A stretch of 45,677 nucleotides of DNA from Myxococcales bacterium (GTDB lineage Bacteria > Lernaellota > Lernaellaia > Lernaellales > Lernaellaceae): the NCBI GenBank assembly GCA_012517325.1, contig JAAYVF010000098.1:1-45677 (forward strand), given 5' to 3'. The notes below the pieces were generated by a model. That model did no database searches. It saw only the letters and a program-made list of their open reading frames with translations, and had not been told where the DNA came from. The position numbers and the translations under genes were made by a program. Below are positions 24,349-32,637 of the stretch, one piece after another. Every line of letters begins with the position of its first letter. The first letter of the stretch is position 1.

Positions 24349-25572
24349 GTGCGCCTGATCGCCGCCCTGCTTTTTCTGGGCCTGCTGACCCTGATCGGTT
24401 CGCGGTTCGCGACGCGCCGCTGGACGCCGCCCCGGTGGATCAAGCAATTCTTCGACTCGGGCCTGGCGTTCGTCTTTCTCGGTCTGACCGTCGGCCCGGC
24501 CGGCCTGAGCATCCTCGACGAAGCGGTCCTCGAACAACTGCGGCCGATCGTGCTGATCTGCCTGGGCTGGATCGGCTTTCTGTTCGGCATCCACCTCGAA
24601 GGCAAACGACTGGTGCGGATTCCGGCCCGTCTGTGGCTGGTCATTCTCGGCGAATCGTCGCTGACCCTGCTGCTGGTGCTGACGGCGATGTTCCTTTTCT
24701 TTATCCCGACGTTTATTCACGAATCCTTTTACGACCAACGGTGGCCCGCGCTGCTGACCATAGCGGTTTGTGCGGCGGGCACCGCGCCGGGAGCCGTCTT
24801 TCTGTTCACTTCGCGCCCCGGATTTCCCCGCCCGCTCGGCCGGGCCCTGCGCCTCGTCGCCACCCTGGACGATCTTCCCGGCCTGTTGGTTTTCGGCCTG
24901 CTCTTCGCCTGGTGGCCAACCCGGCCGCTCGGCCCGTTCGAAACGGCCGCCGGATTACTCTGGACGCTGCTTTACCTGCCGCTCGGTCTGTTGTTGGGTT
25001 TTCTGTTGAAAAGCACGGCCGCGCTCGCGCGCCGGGAACAGACCCATTTTCTCGCCGTGCTGGGAACGATCGCCTTCGGCGCCGGACTGGCGGCGCGGCT
25101 GCAACTCTCGCCGCTCGTGCTGGGCGCGGTCGCCGGCGCCGCCTTCGCCAATACGGCCGGCAAGAAAGAAGCGATTTACGCGTTGCTGGTCAGGTCGGAA
25201 CATCCGATCTTCGTGCTGTTCATGATCCTGGTCGGTTGCCAGTGGACTTTTGCATCCGGCCATCTGATCGGCCTGACGGCGCTGTACCTGACGGCGCGCC
25301 TGCTCGGCAAGGCGCTCGGCGGCGCGGGTGTCGCGTGGGTCATGGCCGCCCCCGAACGGCGGTATTACCTCAGCGGCCTGGGGTTGCTCGGCCAGGGCGG
25401 CATGGCCGTCGCGATGGCGATCGATTACGCCCGCGCCTATCCCTCGGCGATTTCGGCGACCCTCGTCACGGTACTGTTGCTCGGCGTTCTGGGCAACGAG
25501 CTTTTCGCGTCGCTCGCGACGCTCTTGCCGTTCGGCCGCCAGTCGGATGCTGAAGCGCGGAGCCGTCGATGA
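24349..25572 (+). CDS. CPA-type cation/proton antiporter with Asp-Asp core
   Basis: A 407-residue membrane protein with about 12 hydrophobic segments, of the monovalent cation:proton antiporter (CPA2-like, Na+/H+ exchanger) superfamily. The core motif of the ion-binding unwound helix is ATLDDLPGL with Asp174-Asp175, preceded by the conserved CAAGTAPGAV segment. GQGGMAVAMAIDYARAYP near the C-terminus fits the second crossing-helix region. There is no TrkA-N or other cytoplasmic domain, so regulation may come from the co-encoded PII-like and EIIA proteins. The start is GTG at 24349 with GAGGAG (24337-24342) upstream. The stop overlaps the start of the second antiporter. Confidence 0.85.
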   Translation: MRLIAALLFLGLLTLIGSRFATRRWTPPRWIKQFFDSGLAFVFLGLTVGPAGLSILDEAVLEQLRPIVLICLGWIGFLFGIHLEGKRLVRIPARLWLVILGESSLTLLLVLTAMFLFFIPTFIHESFYDQRWPALLTIAVCAAGTAPGAVFLFTSRPGFPRPLGRALRLVATLDDLPGLLVFGLLFAWWPTRPLGPFETAAGLLWTLLYLPLGLLLGFLLKSTAALARREQTHFLAVLGTIAFGAGLAARLQLSPLVLGAVAGAAFANTAGKKEAIYALLVRSEHPIFVLFMILVGCQWTFASGHLIGLTALYLTARLLGKALGGAGVAWVMAAPERRYYLSGLGLLGQGGMAVAMAIDYARAYPSAISATLVTVLLLGVLGNELFASLATLLPFGRQSDAEARSRR

Positions 25573-26870
25573 ACGTCGCCGTCCTGCTCGTCCTGCTCTT
25601 TCTGGGTTGGTTCCTCAACCTGATGGCCGCCCGGACACCCGCCGGTTACGGCGATCAGGCCGTGCTGGTGCTCGGTTTCGTCCTGCTCGGCGCCGCCGCC
25701 GTCGGGCGGTTGGTGCGCCGTGGCCGCCTGCCGATGATCACCGGTTACCTGCTGGCGGGCCTGGCGTTCGGTCCGCACCTCGCCGGCCGACTTTCGCCGC
25801 AGCTCACTCTTTTCACCCCCGAGGTTTTGCAGCAACTGCGGCTGATCGACGACCTGGCTTTGGGTTTGATCGCCTTTACCGCCGGCGGCGAGTTGAAAAT
25901 GGCGACGCTACGGCCCCGCCTGCGCGCCATCCTGGCCGTGTCCGGCGTCCAGGTTCCTGTCGTCACGCTGGGGGTCGGTCTGGTCGCGTTCGCCCTGGGG
26001 CCGCACCTTTCCTTCCTGGCCGGAAAGCCGCCGACATTCTGGCTGGCCGCCGCGATGGTGCTGGGCATTACGGCGCTGGCGCCCTCGCCTGCCACGACGA
26101 TCGCCGTCATCAACGAAAGCGAGGCGCGCGGGCCGTTCGCCACGGTGGCGATGGGCACCACCGTCACCAACGACGTGCTAAGCCTGCTGCTTTTTTCGGG
26201 CAGCCTGATGTTCGTCAACAAACTGTTGCAGCCGGAAACCGCGGTTGACCTGGCCATGCTCGGACTGGTGGTCTGGGAAGTGCTCGGTTCGCTGATCGCC
26301 GGCCTGCTCTTGGGTTTGGCCCTGCGCGGGTACATCCGCCACATCGGCCGCGAGTTGCCGCTGTTGATCCTGACGCTGGCTTTCGTTTCGATGCAGGCGG
26401 CCGCGGCGCTGCACCTGTCGGGCATCCTGGTCTGTCTGGCCGCCGGGTTTTACGTGGAAAACTTCACCGATCACGGCGAGGCGATGATCGCGGCGGTGGA
26501 CCGCTACAGCCTGCCGGTATACATCGTTTTTTTCACGCTGGCCGGGGCGAAGATCAATCTGCCGGTTTTGCGGCAGATGTGGGCGGCGACCCTGATCCTG
26601 GTGCTGGCGCGCGGGGCGTTCCTCTTCGCCGGGGCCCGCCTGGGCAGCCGTCTGGGCCGGTCCGAGCCGACGGTCCGCCGGGAAATCTGGAAAGTGCTGG
26701 TCGGCCAGGCGGGAATTTCCCTCGGCCTGGCGATGATCGTCGGCCGAAGCGTTCCCGAAATCGGCCCGGCGCTGCAAACGCTGCTGGTCGCGCTCATCGC
26801 CGTCAACCAGTTGATCGGCCCCATCCTGCTGCGGCAGGCCCTGGCGCGCTCCGGCGAGGCGAAGCCTTAG
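25569..26870 (+). CDS. CPA-type cation/proton antiporter with Asn-Asp core
   Basis: A second antiporter of the same superfamily, 433 residues and about 12-13 transmembrane segments. The core is APSPATTIAVINES followed by GTTVTNDVLSLLLF with Asn201-Asp202, where the neighbour has Asp-Asp. GRLPMITGYLLAGLAFGPH (about 52-70) is the typical CPA2 first-repeat motif. In characterised antiporters Asp-Asp is often associated with electrogenic and Asn-Asp with electroneutral exchange, though exceptions are known. ATGA overlap with the upstream gene makes co-translation likely, and a two-subunit or paired-function system is possible. No soluble regulatory domain is attached. Confidence 0.86.
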   Translation: MNVAVLLVLLFLGWFLNLMAARTPAGYGDQAVLVLGFVLLGAAAVGRLVRRGRLPMITGYLLAGLAFGPHLAGRLSPQLTLFTPEVLQQLRLIDDLALGLIAFTAGGELKMATLRPRLRAILAVSGVQVPVVTLGVGLVAFALGPHLSFLAGKPPTFWLAAAMVLGITALAPSPATTIAVINESEARGPFATVAMGTTVTNDVLSLLLFSGSLMFVNKLLQPETAVDLAMLGLVVWEVLGSLIAGLLLGLALRGYIRHIGRELPLLILTLAFVSMQAAAALHLSGILVCLAAGFYVENFTDHGEAMIAAVDRYSLPVYIVFFTLAGAKINLPVLRQMWAATLILVLARGAFLFAGARLGSRLGRSEPTVRREIWKVLVGQAGISLGLAMIVGRSVPEIGPALQTLLVALIAVNQLIGPILLRQALARSGEAKP

Positions 26871-26878
26871 CCGTCGCT

Positions 26879-26906
26879 TTGCTTCCCGTCGCCGGTTTGG
26901 TACTGT
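26879..26906 (+). promoter_or_regulatory. Weak candidate promoter for the TPR protein gene
   Basis: TTGCTT (26879-26884) and TACTGT (26901-26906) are 16 bases apart. The -35 sequence and spacer length match those of the candidate promoter at 4228-4255. The match to consensus is modest. Confidence 0.3.
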
Positions 26907-26937
26907 TGGGCAAAACATCAAGTGGGTATGACGTCTC

Positions 26938-27693
26938 ATGATGGGCACACTGTATTCGCTGCCGGGCTGGCTGGGCATCGTGCTGATGATCGTTGCGCTG
27001 GTTCACTATTTCCGCACCCGGCCGGAAACCTACTGGTTCTACATCATTCTCTTCCTGGGTCCGCTGGGTTCGCTGGCCTATCTCGTTATTCACCTCGTGT
27101 TGCCGCTCGTGGGCACGAGCGGCGGCGCAATTGAAGGCAAATTCGCGCTGACCCTGGAGCAACGCCGGCGCATCCGCGAACTGGAAATCAAGATCGACGA
27201 AATGGGCCTGCCGGCCGACCGGGTGGAACTCGGCGAGCTGCTTTACCGGCGCGGCGATTATCCGCGCGCCGAGGCGCTGCTGCGCGAGGCGATCGTCCGG
27301 CTGGACGACGAACCCGAGCCGCGCTACTGGCTGGCCCGCACCCTGGAAAAGCGACAGCGGTTTCAGGAAGCGGCGGATCTGCTGGCGCCGCTCATCCGCC
27401 GGGATCCGCGTTTGAAGTTCGGCGATGCTTACCTGGCTTATGCCCGGTGCCTGGCCGGGGCGAATCGCGCCCCGGAGGCGTTGGCGGCCTTTCGGGAAGT
27501 GTTGAAACAGTCGTCGCTCACCGAGGCGCGCGTGCGCTACGGCCTGTTGCTGGCCGAGACCGGCGATCGCGCGGGCGCGCGCGAGCAACTGGAGACCGCG
27601 GTTCGCGAGGCGCGCGGCCTGCCGCGGTTCAACCTGCGCGTGGCGCGGCCGTACGTTCGCCAGGCCCGGCTCTGGCTGGCCGCCAACCGCTAG
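26938..27693 (+). CDS. Membrane-anchored TPR protein
   Basis: A 251-residue protein with two N-terminal transmembrane helices (about 9-23 and 35-58) joined by a short loop, then a soluble region of tetratricopeptide repeats: VELGELLYRRGDYPRAEALL, PRYWLARTLEKRQRFQEAA, DAYLAYARCLAGANRAPEALAAF and VRYGLLLAETGDRAGAREQL each fit the TPR helix-turn-helix pattern. TPR arrays mediate protein-protein contacts; here they should lie in the cytoplasm if both termini are inside. Two adjacent ATGs (26938, 26941) have no clear ribosome site. It may be a scaffold for the following two glycosyltransferases, 35 bases downstream, but that is context only. Confidence 0.8.
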   Translation: MMGTLYSLPGWLGIVLMIVALVHYFRTRPETYWFYIILFLGPLGSLAYLVIHLVLPLVGTSGGAIEGKFALTLEQRRRIRELEIKIDEMGLPADRVELGELLYRRGDYPRAEALLREAIVRLDDEPEPRYWLARTLEKRQRFQEAADLLAPLIRRDPRLKFGDAYLAYARCLAGANRAPEALAAFREVLKQSSLTEARVRYGLLLAETGDRAGAREQLETAVREARGLPRFNLRVARPYVRQARLWLAANR

Positions 27694-27728
27694 GCGCGCG
27701 CACCGGCCAATTTAGGATTGGTTTGACG

Positions 27729-28943
27729 ATGCGAATCGCCTACGTCGTTCACCAGGATCCGCGCGGCCGTTTCGGCGGCGCGGAGATCTACGCCCGGCAC
27801 CTGGCCGTCGCGGCCGCCCGGCAGGGACACGAAACACTTGTGCTGACCAGCGCCGCGCCGGGTTCGGGCACGCGCGACGAATCGTCCGACGGCGTCGGCT
27901 ATCACTTGATGGACACGGCGCCGCCGCGACCACGCTGTTTTTCTTTTCGCGCTTCCTTCGACGATCCGCGGGCGTTCGCCCTGGCCACCCAGCGGCTCCA
28001 AGACTTTCGCCCCGAGCATCTGCACGTGCATCATTTTCTGCTGGGAAGCGCGCGGCTGGCGATCTGGGCGGCAACCCGGCGCATTCCGGCCACCGCGACG
28101 GTCCATGACTACTGGGCGTTTTGCCATCGCATCACCTGGCAGCTGCCCGGCGGCGCGGATTGCCCGGGGCCGCTCGGCGGCTGGCGTTGCCGCGGCTGCG
28201 GGCATCCCGCTTACAACCGCTGGCCCGGCTTGCTGTTGCAGCCCGCGCACATCCTGGGATTTCTTTATCGCAATTCGCTGTTGCGCCAGGCTTATACGGC
28301 GATGAGCGGGGTTTTCTGTCCCAGCCGCGCGGTGCTGGAGGCGCATCGCGTCAACGGGTTCGCCCACGCCAAGCTGATTCACCGGCCTTACGGCCTGCCG
28401 GCCGCCGAAAAACTGCCGCCGTTCAAACCCGGTACCCCCTTGAGGGTCGGTTACCTCGGCCGCCTGGCCCCCGAAAAGGGAATCGAACTATTGCTCGACG
28501 CCGCCCGGCAACGCGCCAGCATTCACCTGTCGATTTTCGGCGCCGGCGATCCGGATTACACCGCCGCCTTGCGCGACCGGGCCGACCTGGCGCGAGTCGA
28601 TTTCGCGGGGTCATTCGCCCACGAAACCCTGCGCGACGTCTGGCGCCGGATCGATGTGCTGGCCGTACCGAGCGTCTGGCGCGAAAACCAGCCGCTCGTC
28701 GCCCTGGAGGCGGCGCAGGCCGGGATCCCGGTGCTGGCGGCCGACCGCGGCGGCCTGGCGGAACTGCCCGAACTGTGCGGCGCGGTTCTCGTGCGCCCCA
28801 ACTCCGCCGCCGCCTGGGCCGAAGCGCTCGCCGGCCTGGCCGAACGGCCCGCCGAATGGCACCGGCTACGCGACGGCCTGCGCTTCGAGCGGCGAATCGA
28901 GGACGACGTGACCGCCCACTTGAACGCGGGAGCGACGCCATGA
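27729..28943 (+). CDS. Family 4-type glycosyltransferase
   Basis: A 404-residue GT-B glycosyltransferase. The N-terminus RIAYVVHQDPRGRFGGAEIY carries the Gly-Gly-Ala-Glu element. A Cys-containing insertion around 138-160 (WRCRGCGHP) follows the HDYWAFCHR stretch; this HDYW...C...C pattern occurs in a subgroup of GT4 enzymes and may bind metal or be structural. The donor domain shows VGYLGRLAPEKGIELLLDA and VPSVWRENQPLVALEAAQAG with a version of the E-x7-E motif. The start is ATG 27729. It forms a small glycosylation unit with the GT2 gene that overlaps its stop. Confidence 0.9.
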   Translation: MRIAYVVHQDPRGRFGGAEIYARHLAVAAARQGHETLVLTSAAPGSGTRDESSDGVGYHLMDTAPPRPRCFSFRASFDDPRAFALATQRLQDFRPEHLHVHHFLLGSARLAIWAATRRIPATATVHDYWAFCHRITWQLPGGADCPGPLGGWRCRGCGHPAYNRWPGLLLQPAHILGFLYRNSLLRQAYTAMSGVFCPSRAVLEAHRVNGFAHAKLIHRPYGLPAAEKLPPFKPGTPLRVGYLGRLAPEKGIELLLDAARQRASIHLSIFGAGDPDYTAALRDRADLARVDFAGSFAHETLRDVWRRIDVLAVPSVWRENQPLVALEAAQAGIPVLAADRGGLAELPELCGAVLVRPNSAAAWAEALAGLAERPAEWHRLRDGLRFERRIEDDVTAHLNAGATP

Positions 28944-29779
28944 CCGCGTACACCGTGGCCATCCCGGCGCGCGACGCCGCCGCGACGATCGCCGCGGTCG
29001 TGCGCGCCGCCGCCGCCCAACAACCCGCCCCCGCGCGAGTGCTCGTCGGCGACGACGGCAGCCGGGACGACACCGCCGAACTGGCGCGGGCCGCCGGCGC
29101 GTCCATCATCGCCGCCGGCGGCGGTGGACTGGCCGCCAACCGCAACCGCCTCTGGCGCGCCAGCCAGACCGAAATCGTGATGTTTTTCGACGCCGACGCC
29201 GTGCCGCGGCCCGGCTGCGCGGCGGCCCTGCTGGACGGATTCGCGGACGACCGGGTCGGGGCGACCGGCGGACGCTGCGTCGAAGCCGCCGCCGCGACCT
29301 TCGCCGACCGCTGGCGGGCGACCCATACGCCGCAATCGCACGGCGACAAGCCGCTCGCCGACGACTGGATGGTGATGGGCCTCTGCGGCGCTTTCCGCCG
29401 CGCCGCGCTGGAAGCTGTGGGCGGTTTCGACGAACGATTCGCGACCTGCGGCGAGGACGTGGAAATCTCGTGGCGCCTGCGCCGGGCCGGCTGGCGGCTG
29501 TCCTACCGTCCGGACGCGATCGTGGACCACGCGCGGAGCGACGGCCTCGGCGGGTTGTTGCGTCAGGCCTGGCGGCACTCCCGGGAAACGGGCCGCGCCC
29601 TGACGGCGCACGGTCAGCCCCTGCAGCCGCTGTTCGCGCTCACCTGGCGGGCGCTGTCGCCGGCGTTGCGGCGGGAAATCCTTCACCTCGACGCGCCGGC
29701 CGCCGGCGTGACCGCCGCCAATCTCCTCGTACGGTTGGCGGGCCTGACCGCCGGCGCCGGGCGACAACAATCCGATTGA
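28940..29779 (+). CDS. Family 2 glycosyltransferase
   Basis: A 279-residue GT-A glycosyltransferase. It has TVAIPARDAAATIAAV at the N-terminus, VGDDGSRDDTAEL (37-49), the DxD Asp84-Ala-Asp86 in MFFDADAVPRPG, GLCGAFRRAALEAVGGF and the catalytic-base-like CGEDVEISWRLRRAGWRL. There is no transmembrane helix, so it is a cytoplasmic, likely peripheral, enzyme. It overlaps the preceding GT4 by ATGA. The pair lies 4 kb beyond the main polysaccharide operon and could add side branches or glycosylate a different acceptor. Substrate unknown. Confidence 0.9.
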   Translation: MTAYTVAIPARDAAATIAAVVRAAAAQQPAPARVLVGDDGSRDDTAELARAAGASIIAAGGGGLAANRNRLWRASQTEIVMFFDADAVPRPGCAAALLDGFADDRVGATGGRCVEAAAATFADRWRATHTPQSHGDKPLADDWMVMGLCGAFRRAALEAVGGFDERFATCGEDVEISWRLRRAGWRLSYRPDAIVDHARSDGLGGLLRQAWRHSRETGRALTAHGQPLQPLFALTWRALSPALRREILHLDAPAAGVTAANLLVRLAGLTAGAGRQQSD

Positions 29780-29823
29780 TTGCCGGGCGCTTTCTGCGCT
29801 ATGAATAATCAACCGCAGGCGCA

Positions 29824-29836
29824 GGAGGGTAAATTG
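29824..29836 (+). promoter_or_regulatory. Ribosome site fixing proC at a TTG start
   Basis: GGAGG at 29824-29828 lies 5 bases before TTG at 29834, directly before the conserved ProC N-terminus. The ATG at 29801 has no such site and would add a non-conserved, Gln-rich leader. Confidence 0.6.
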
Positions 29837-30661
29837 GTCGGTAAAACAATCGGGATCATCGGCGCGGGCAATATGGGCGAAGTGATGATGCGCGGTCTGC
29901 TGACCGCGGACACCGTGGATCGCCCTCACTTGTTGGCTTCGGAAATTCAGGACGACCGGCGCACGTTCATCCAGGAGACGTACGGCATCGAGATGGCCGA
30001 AAACAACGCCGAGCTGTCGCGGCGCAGCGATATCGTCGTGCTCGCCATCAAGCCGCAAAACATCGACAAGGTGCTGCTGGAAATCTGCGAGGCGCTCGAA
30101 GAGCGGACGCTGCTGATCTCGATCGTCGCGGGCATCACCACCGACTACATCGCCTCGTTTTTCCCCGATCGGGAAATGCACATCATCCGGGTCATGCCCA
30201 ACGCGCCGTCCCTGGTGCTGGCCGGCGCCAGCGCGCTTTGCCCGGGCCGGCACGCCACCGAGGAAGACCTCGACCTGGCGCAGAAAATTTTCAACACGAC
30301 CGGCAAATCCGTCATCGTGCAGCCCGAGGAACTGATGGACGTGGTGACCGGCCTTTCGGGATCGGGACCGGCCTTCGTCTTCATGATGATCGAAGCGCTG
30401 TCCGACGCGGGCGTGCAACTGGGCTTGTCGCGCAAGATCAGCAACCTACTGGCGGCGCAGACGGTTTACGGCGCCGGTAAAATGTTTCTGGAAACCGGGC
30501 GGCATGCCGGCTACCTGCGCGATCTGGTGGCGACGCCGGGCGGCACGACCTTCGCCGGCCTGAAGGTGCTCGAACGCGGAATTTTCCGCAGCACCGTCAT
30601 GGACGCGGTGGAAGAGGCGGCGAAAAAGAGCGCCGAACTGGGCCGGAAAAAGCTCACCTGA
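29834..30661 (+). CDS. proC: Pyrroline-5-carboxylate reductase
   Basis: ProC reduces 1-pyrroline-5-carboxylate to proline with NAD(P)H, the last step of proline synthesis. From TTG 29834 it is 275 residues, close to the family's usual 270. The Rossmann motif IGIIGAGNMGEVMMRGL is at the N-terminus, VVLAIKPQNIDKVL follows, and the C-terminal dimerisation domain has VTGLSGSGPAFVFMMIEAL and LRDLVATPGGTTFAGL, the P5C-binding signature. All key segments are intact. An alternative start at ATG 29801 would add 11 residues. It is followed 37 bases later by a nitroreductase gene in the same direction. Confidence 0.95.
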   Translation: MVGKTIGIIGAGNMGEVMMRGLLTADTVDRPHLLASEIQDDRRTFIQETYGIEMAENNAELSRRSDIVVLAIKPQNIDKVLLEICEALEERTLLISIVAGITTDYIASFFPDREMHIIRVMPNAPSLVLAGASALCPGRHATEEDLDLAQKIFNTTGKSVIVQPEELMDVVTGLSGSGPAFVFMMIEALSDAGVQLGLSRKISNLLAAQTVYGAGKMFLETGRHAGYLRDLVATPGGTTFAGLKVLERGIFRSTVMDAVEEAAKKSAELGRKKLT

Positions 30662-30698
30662 CCCCGCCGGCGCCGGGAAACGTCGAAAGGGAATCGCC

Positions 30699-31202
30699 AT
30701 GATGGACATTCTGCTGGGGCGGCGCAGCATCCGCAAATATACCCGCCAACCAGTGCCCGACGCCTGGATCCTGGCGCTCCTGCGCGCGGCCATGGCCGCG
30801 CCGTCCGCCGGCAATCAACAGCCCTGGGAGTTCGTGGTCATTCGCGATTCGTCGGTGACTAAGCACATCCCTTCCTTCCACCCGCACGCCCAGATGGCCC
30901 CGGAAGCGCCGGTGGTGATCGCGGTCTGCGGCAACCTGCACAACGAAAAACACGCCGGCATGTGGGTGCAGGACTGTGCGGCGGCGACCGAGAACCTGCT
31001 GCTGGCGGCGCACGCCAAAGGTTTGGGCGCGGTCTGGCTGGGCATCTATCCGCGCGAGTCGCGCCTGGCCGGAATGAAAAAACTGCTGCAACTGCCGGAC
31101 CACATCGTGCCGTTCGCCGTCATCCCGGTGGGTTTCCCGGGCGAACAGAAACCGCCCGCCGAACGCTTCGACGAAACCAAGATCCACTACAACCGCTGGT
31201 AA
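30699..31202 (+). CDS. Nitroreductase-family flavoprotein
   Basis: A 167-residue FMN-dependent nitroreductase-fold protein. RRSIRKYTRQPV near the N-terminus and PSAGNQQPWEFVVI (about 35-48) are the classic phosphate- and flavin-contacting segments; LLLAAHAKGLGAVWLGIYP and VIPVGFPGEQKPP complete the domain. Such enzymes reduce quinones, nitro compounds or flavins with NAD(P)H; the natural substrate is unknown. AAAGGGA (30686-30692) precedes ATG 30699 by 6 bases. Its stop is only 18 bases from the stop of the convergent hydrolase gene. Confidence 0.93.
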   Translation: MMDILLGRRSIRKYTRQPVPDAWILALLRAAMAAPSAGNQQPWEFVVIRDSSVTKHIPSFHPHAQMAPEAPVVIAVCGNLHNEKHAGMWVQDCAAATENLLLAAHAKGLGAVWLGIYPRESRLAGMKKLLQLPDHIVPFAVIPVGFPGEQKPPAERFDETKIHYNRW

Positions 31203-31220
31203 TCGCCGGCCACCGAAAAT

Positions 31221-32537
31221 TCAGCGTCCGCCCGCCGCGGAAAAATCGCGGTAATAGGTCACTTCTTCCGGATGCAGGTCCGCCGACAGGTACGGCGCCA
31301 TGGCCGGCTGGCCCTTGACGAACAGGCCGAACCACGCGGTCACGTAGGTGTTGACGAGCGACATCGCCAGGTCGTGCTCGATGAAGGTGAATTCCTCGCC
31401 GGTATCGAATCGCCTGCTGGTGCCGCAACCGTCGCCCGCGCCGAACAGCGTCGGCACGATCAGGCAGGCGTCGGTGAACGAGTAGTGGCCGCCGTTGACG
31501 AAGCCCAGCATGATTTTCGGGCTCGGCCGCTGCGTGTAATTGAACCGGATCAGGAATTCCCAATCGTGCATCGTGTGATCCTCCATCCCGAACATCGTCA
31601 GGATGGGCGTTTGAAAATCGTCGGGCAGCAGCGGAATCTGCGGGCCGGCGTAGGCCACGGCGGCGCGGAAGCGCCGGTCCCATTTGACGACCTCCTGCGC
31701 GGTGTTCGCGCCGAACGAGTGGCCGAAGACGCCGATCTTGTCCATCGCCAGCCGGCCGGTGAAAAACGAGTCGGGATCGTCGCGGTTCAGCGCGGTGAAG
31801 CGATCGACCAGGAAATGGATGTCCTTCTGCCGGTCGAGATACGAAAGCGGCATCCATAGCGGGTTGAAGATGATCAGGTCGTCGGGATAGGTGACGAAAA
31901 CCGCGTTTTCCACGTGATCCGGCGCGACCACCACGTAACCGTGGCTGGCCAGGTATTCGCACTGCGTGAAATTCTGGAAACGGATCGCCGCGTTGCCGTG
32001 CGAGAAAAACAGCACCGGATACGGCGCCCGGTCGGCCCGCAGCGGCGCGTTGCGGGCCGATCCCGTTTCACGCTGCAGGTTGGCCAGTTCATCCGGCGGC
32101 ACGCCGAGCAGTTCGAAAACGCTGAGGATCAGCTCGTCCCAGCCGTTGAGAAAATTGGCGAGGCTGTCGCGCGGCAGGTTTTCCGCCCAATCCTCGGTCG
32201 GGTACCAGACCTCCACCAGCACCGGCCGCCAGGAGCGCAGGTACGGATCCCACCGGTTTTCGTCGATCAACAGCAGCGTACGATTGCCGACCGGGTAAGG
32301 TCCCGGCGCGTCGGGGTCGAACGGCTCGGGCGGCGGCGCGACGTAGGTGTCGTCGTCGATCGGGTCGCCCTCGCCGCGGTCGGGGAAATCGTCGTCGAAC
32401 GGTTCGTCGCCGCCGGCGGCGGCCGGCGTCGTTTCATCGCCGGAAGAATTTTTTTCGCCGGAACAACCCAGGAGGCAAATCAACAGCAGCAAACCGGCAA
32501 GCCACCACAGCCGCCACGCCAGACGGTACGGTTTCAT
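31221..32537 (-). CDS. Lipoprotein alpha/beta hydrolase (PAF-acetylhydrolase-like)
   Basis: A 438-residue lipoprotein with lipobox LLGC (Cys25), an acidic, proline-rich linker (about 30-85) and an alpha/beta hydrolase domain. The oxyanion-region motif PVLFFSHGNAAIRF (about 174-187) and nucleophile elbow GHSFGAN (Ser274) resemble platelet-activating-factor acetylhydrolase/dienelactone-hydrolase relatives. A late His in VNGGHYSFTD fits the triad. It should act on an ester at the outer face of the cell or in the periplasm. It is transcribed alone; a short inverted repeat ATTTTC/GAAAAT (32568-32582) lies just upstream. The linker style matches the lipoprotein at 6356. Confidence 0.88.
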   Translation of the reverse strand: MKPYRLAWRLWWLAGLLLLICLLGCSGEKNSSGDETTPAAAGGDEPFDDDFPDRGEGDPIDDDTYVAPPPEPFDPDAPGPYPVGNRTLLLIDENRWDPYLRSWRPVLVEVWYPTEDWAENLPRDSLANFLNGWDELILSVFELLGVPPDELANLQRETGSARNAPLRADRAPYPVLFFSHGNAAIRFQNFTQCEYLASHGYVVVAPDHVENAVFVTYPDDLIIFNPLWMPLSYLDRQKDIHFLVDRFTALNRDDPDSFFTGRLAMDKIGVFGHSFGANTAQEVVKWDRRFRAAVAYAGPQIPLLPDDFQTPILTMFGMEDHTMHDWEFLIRFNYTQRPSPKIMLGFVNGGHYSFTDACLIVPTLFGAGDGCGTSRRFDTGEEFTFIEHDLAMSLVNTYVTAWFGLFVKGQPAMAPYLSADLHPEEVTYYRDFSAAGGR

Positions 32538-32637
32538 GGCCCGGCCCTCCCAAGCCCCTTAGAATCAATTTTCGAAGAAAATGCAAGAGGGGCTCAACCG
32601 GGCGGACCCGGCGACCGGCGATGCGACGGAAAACGGA

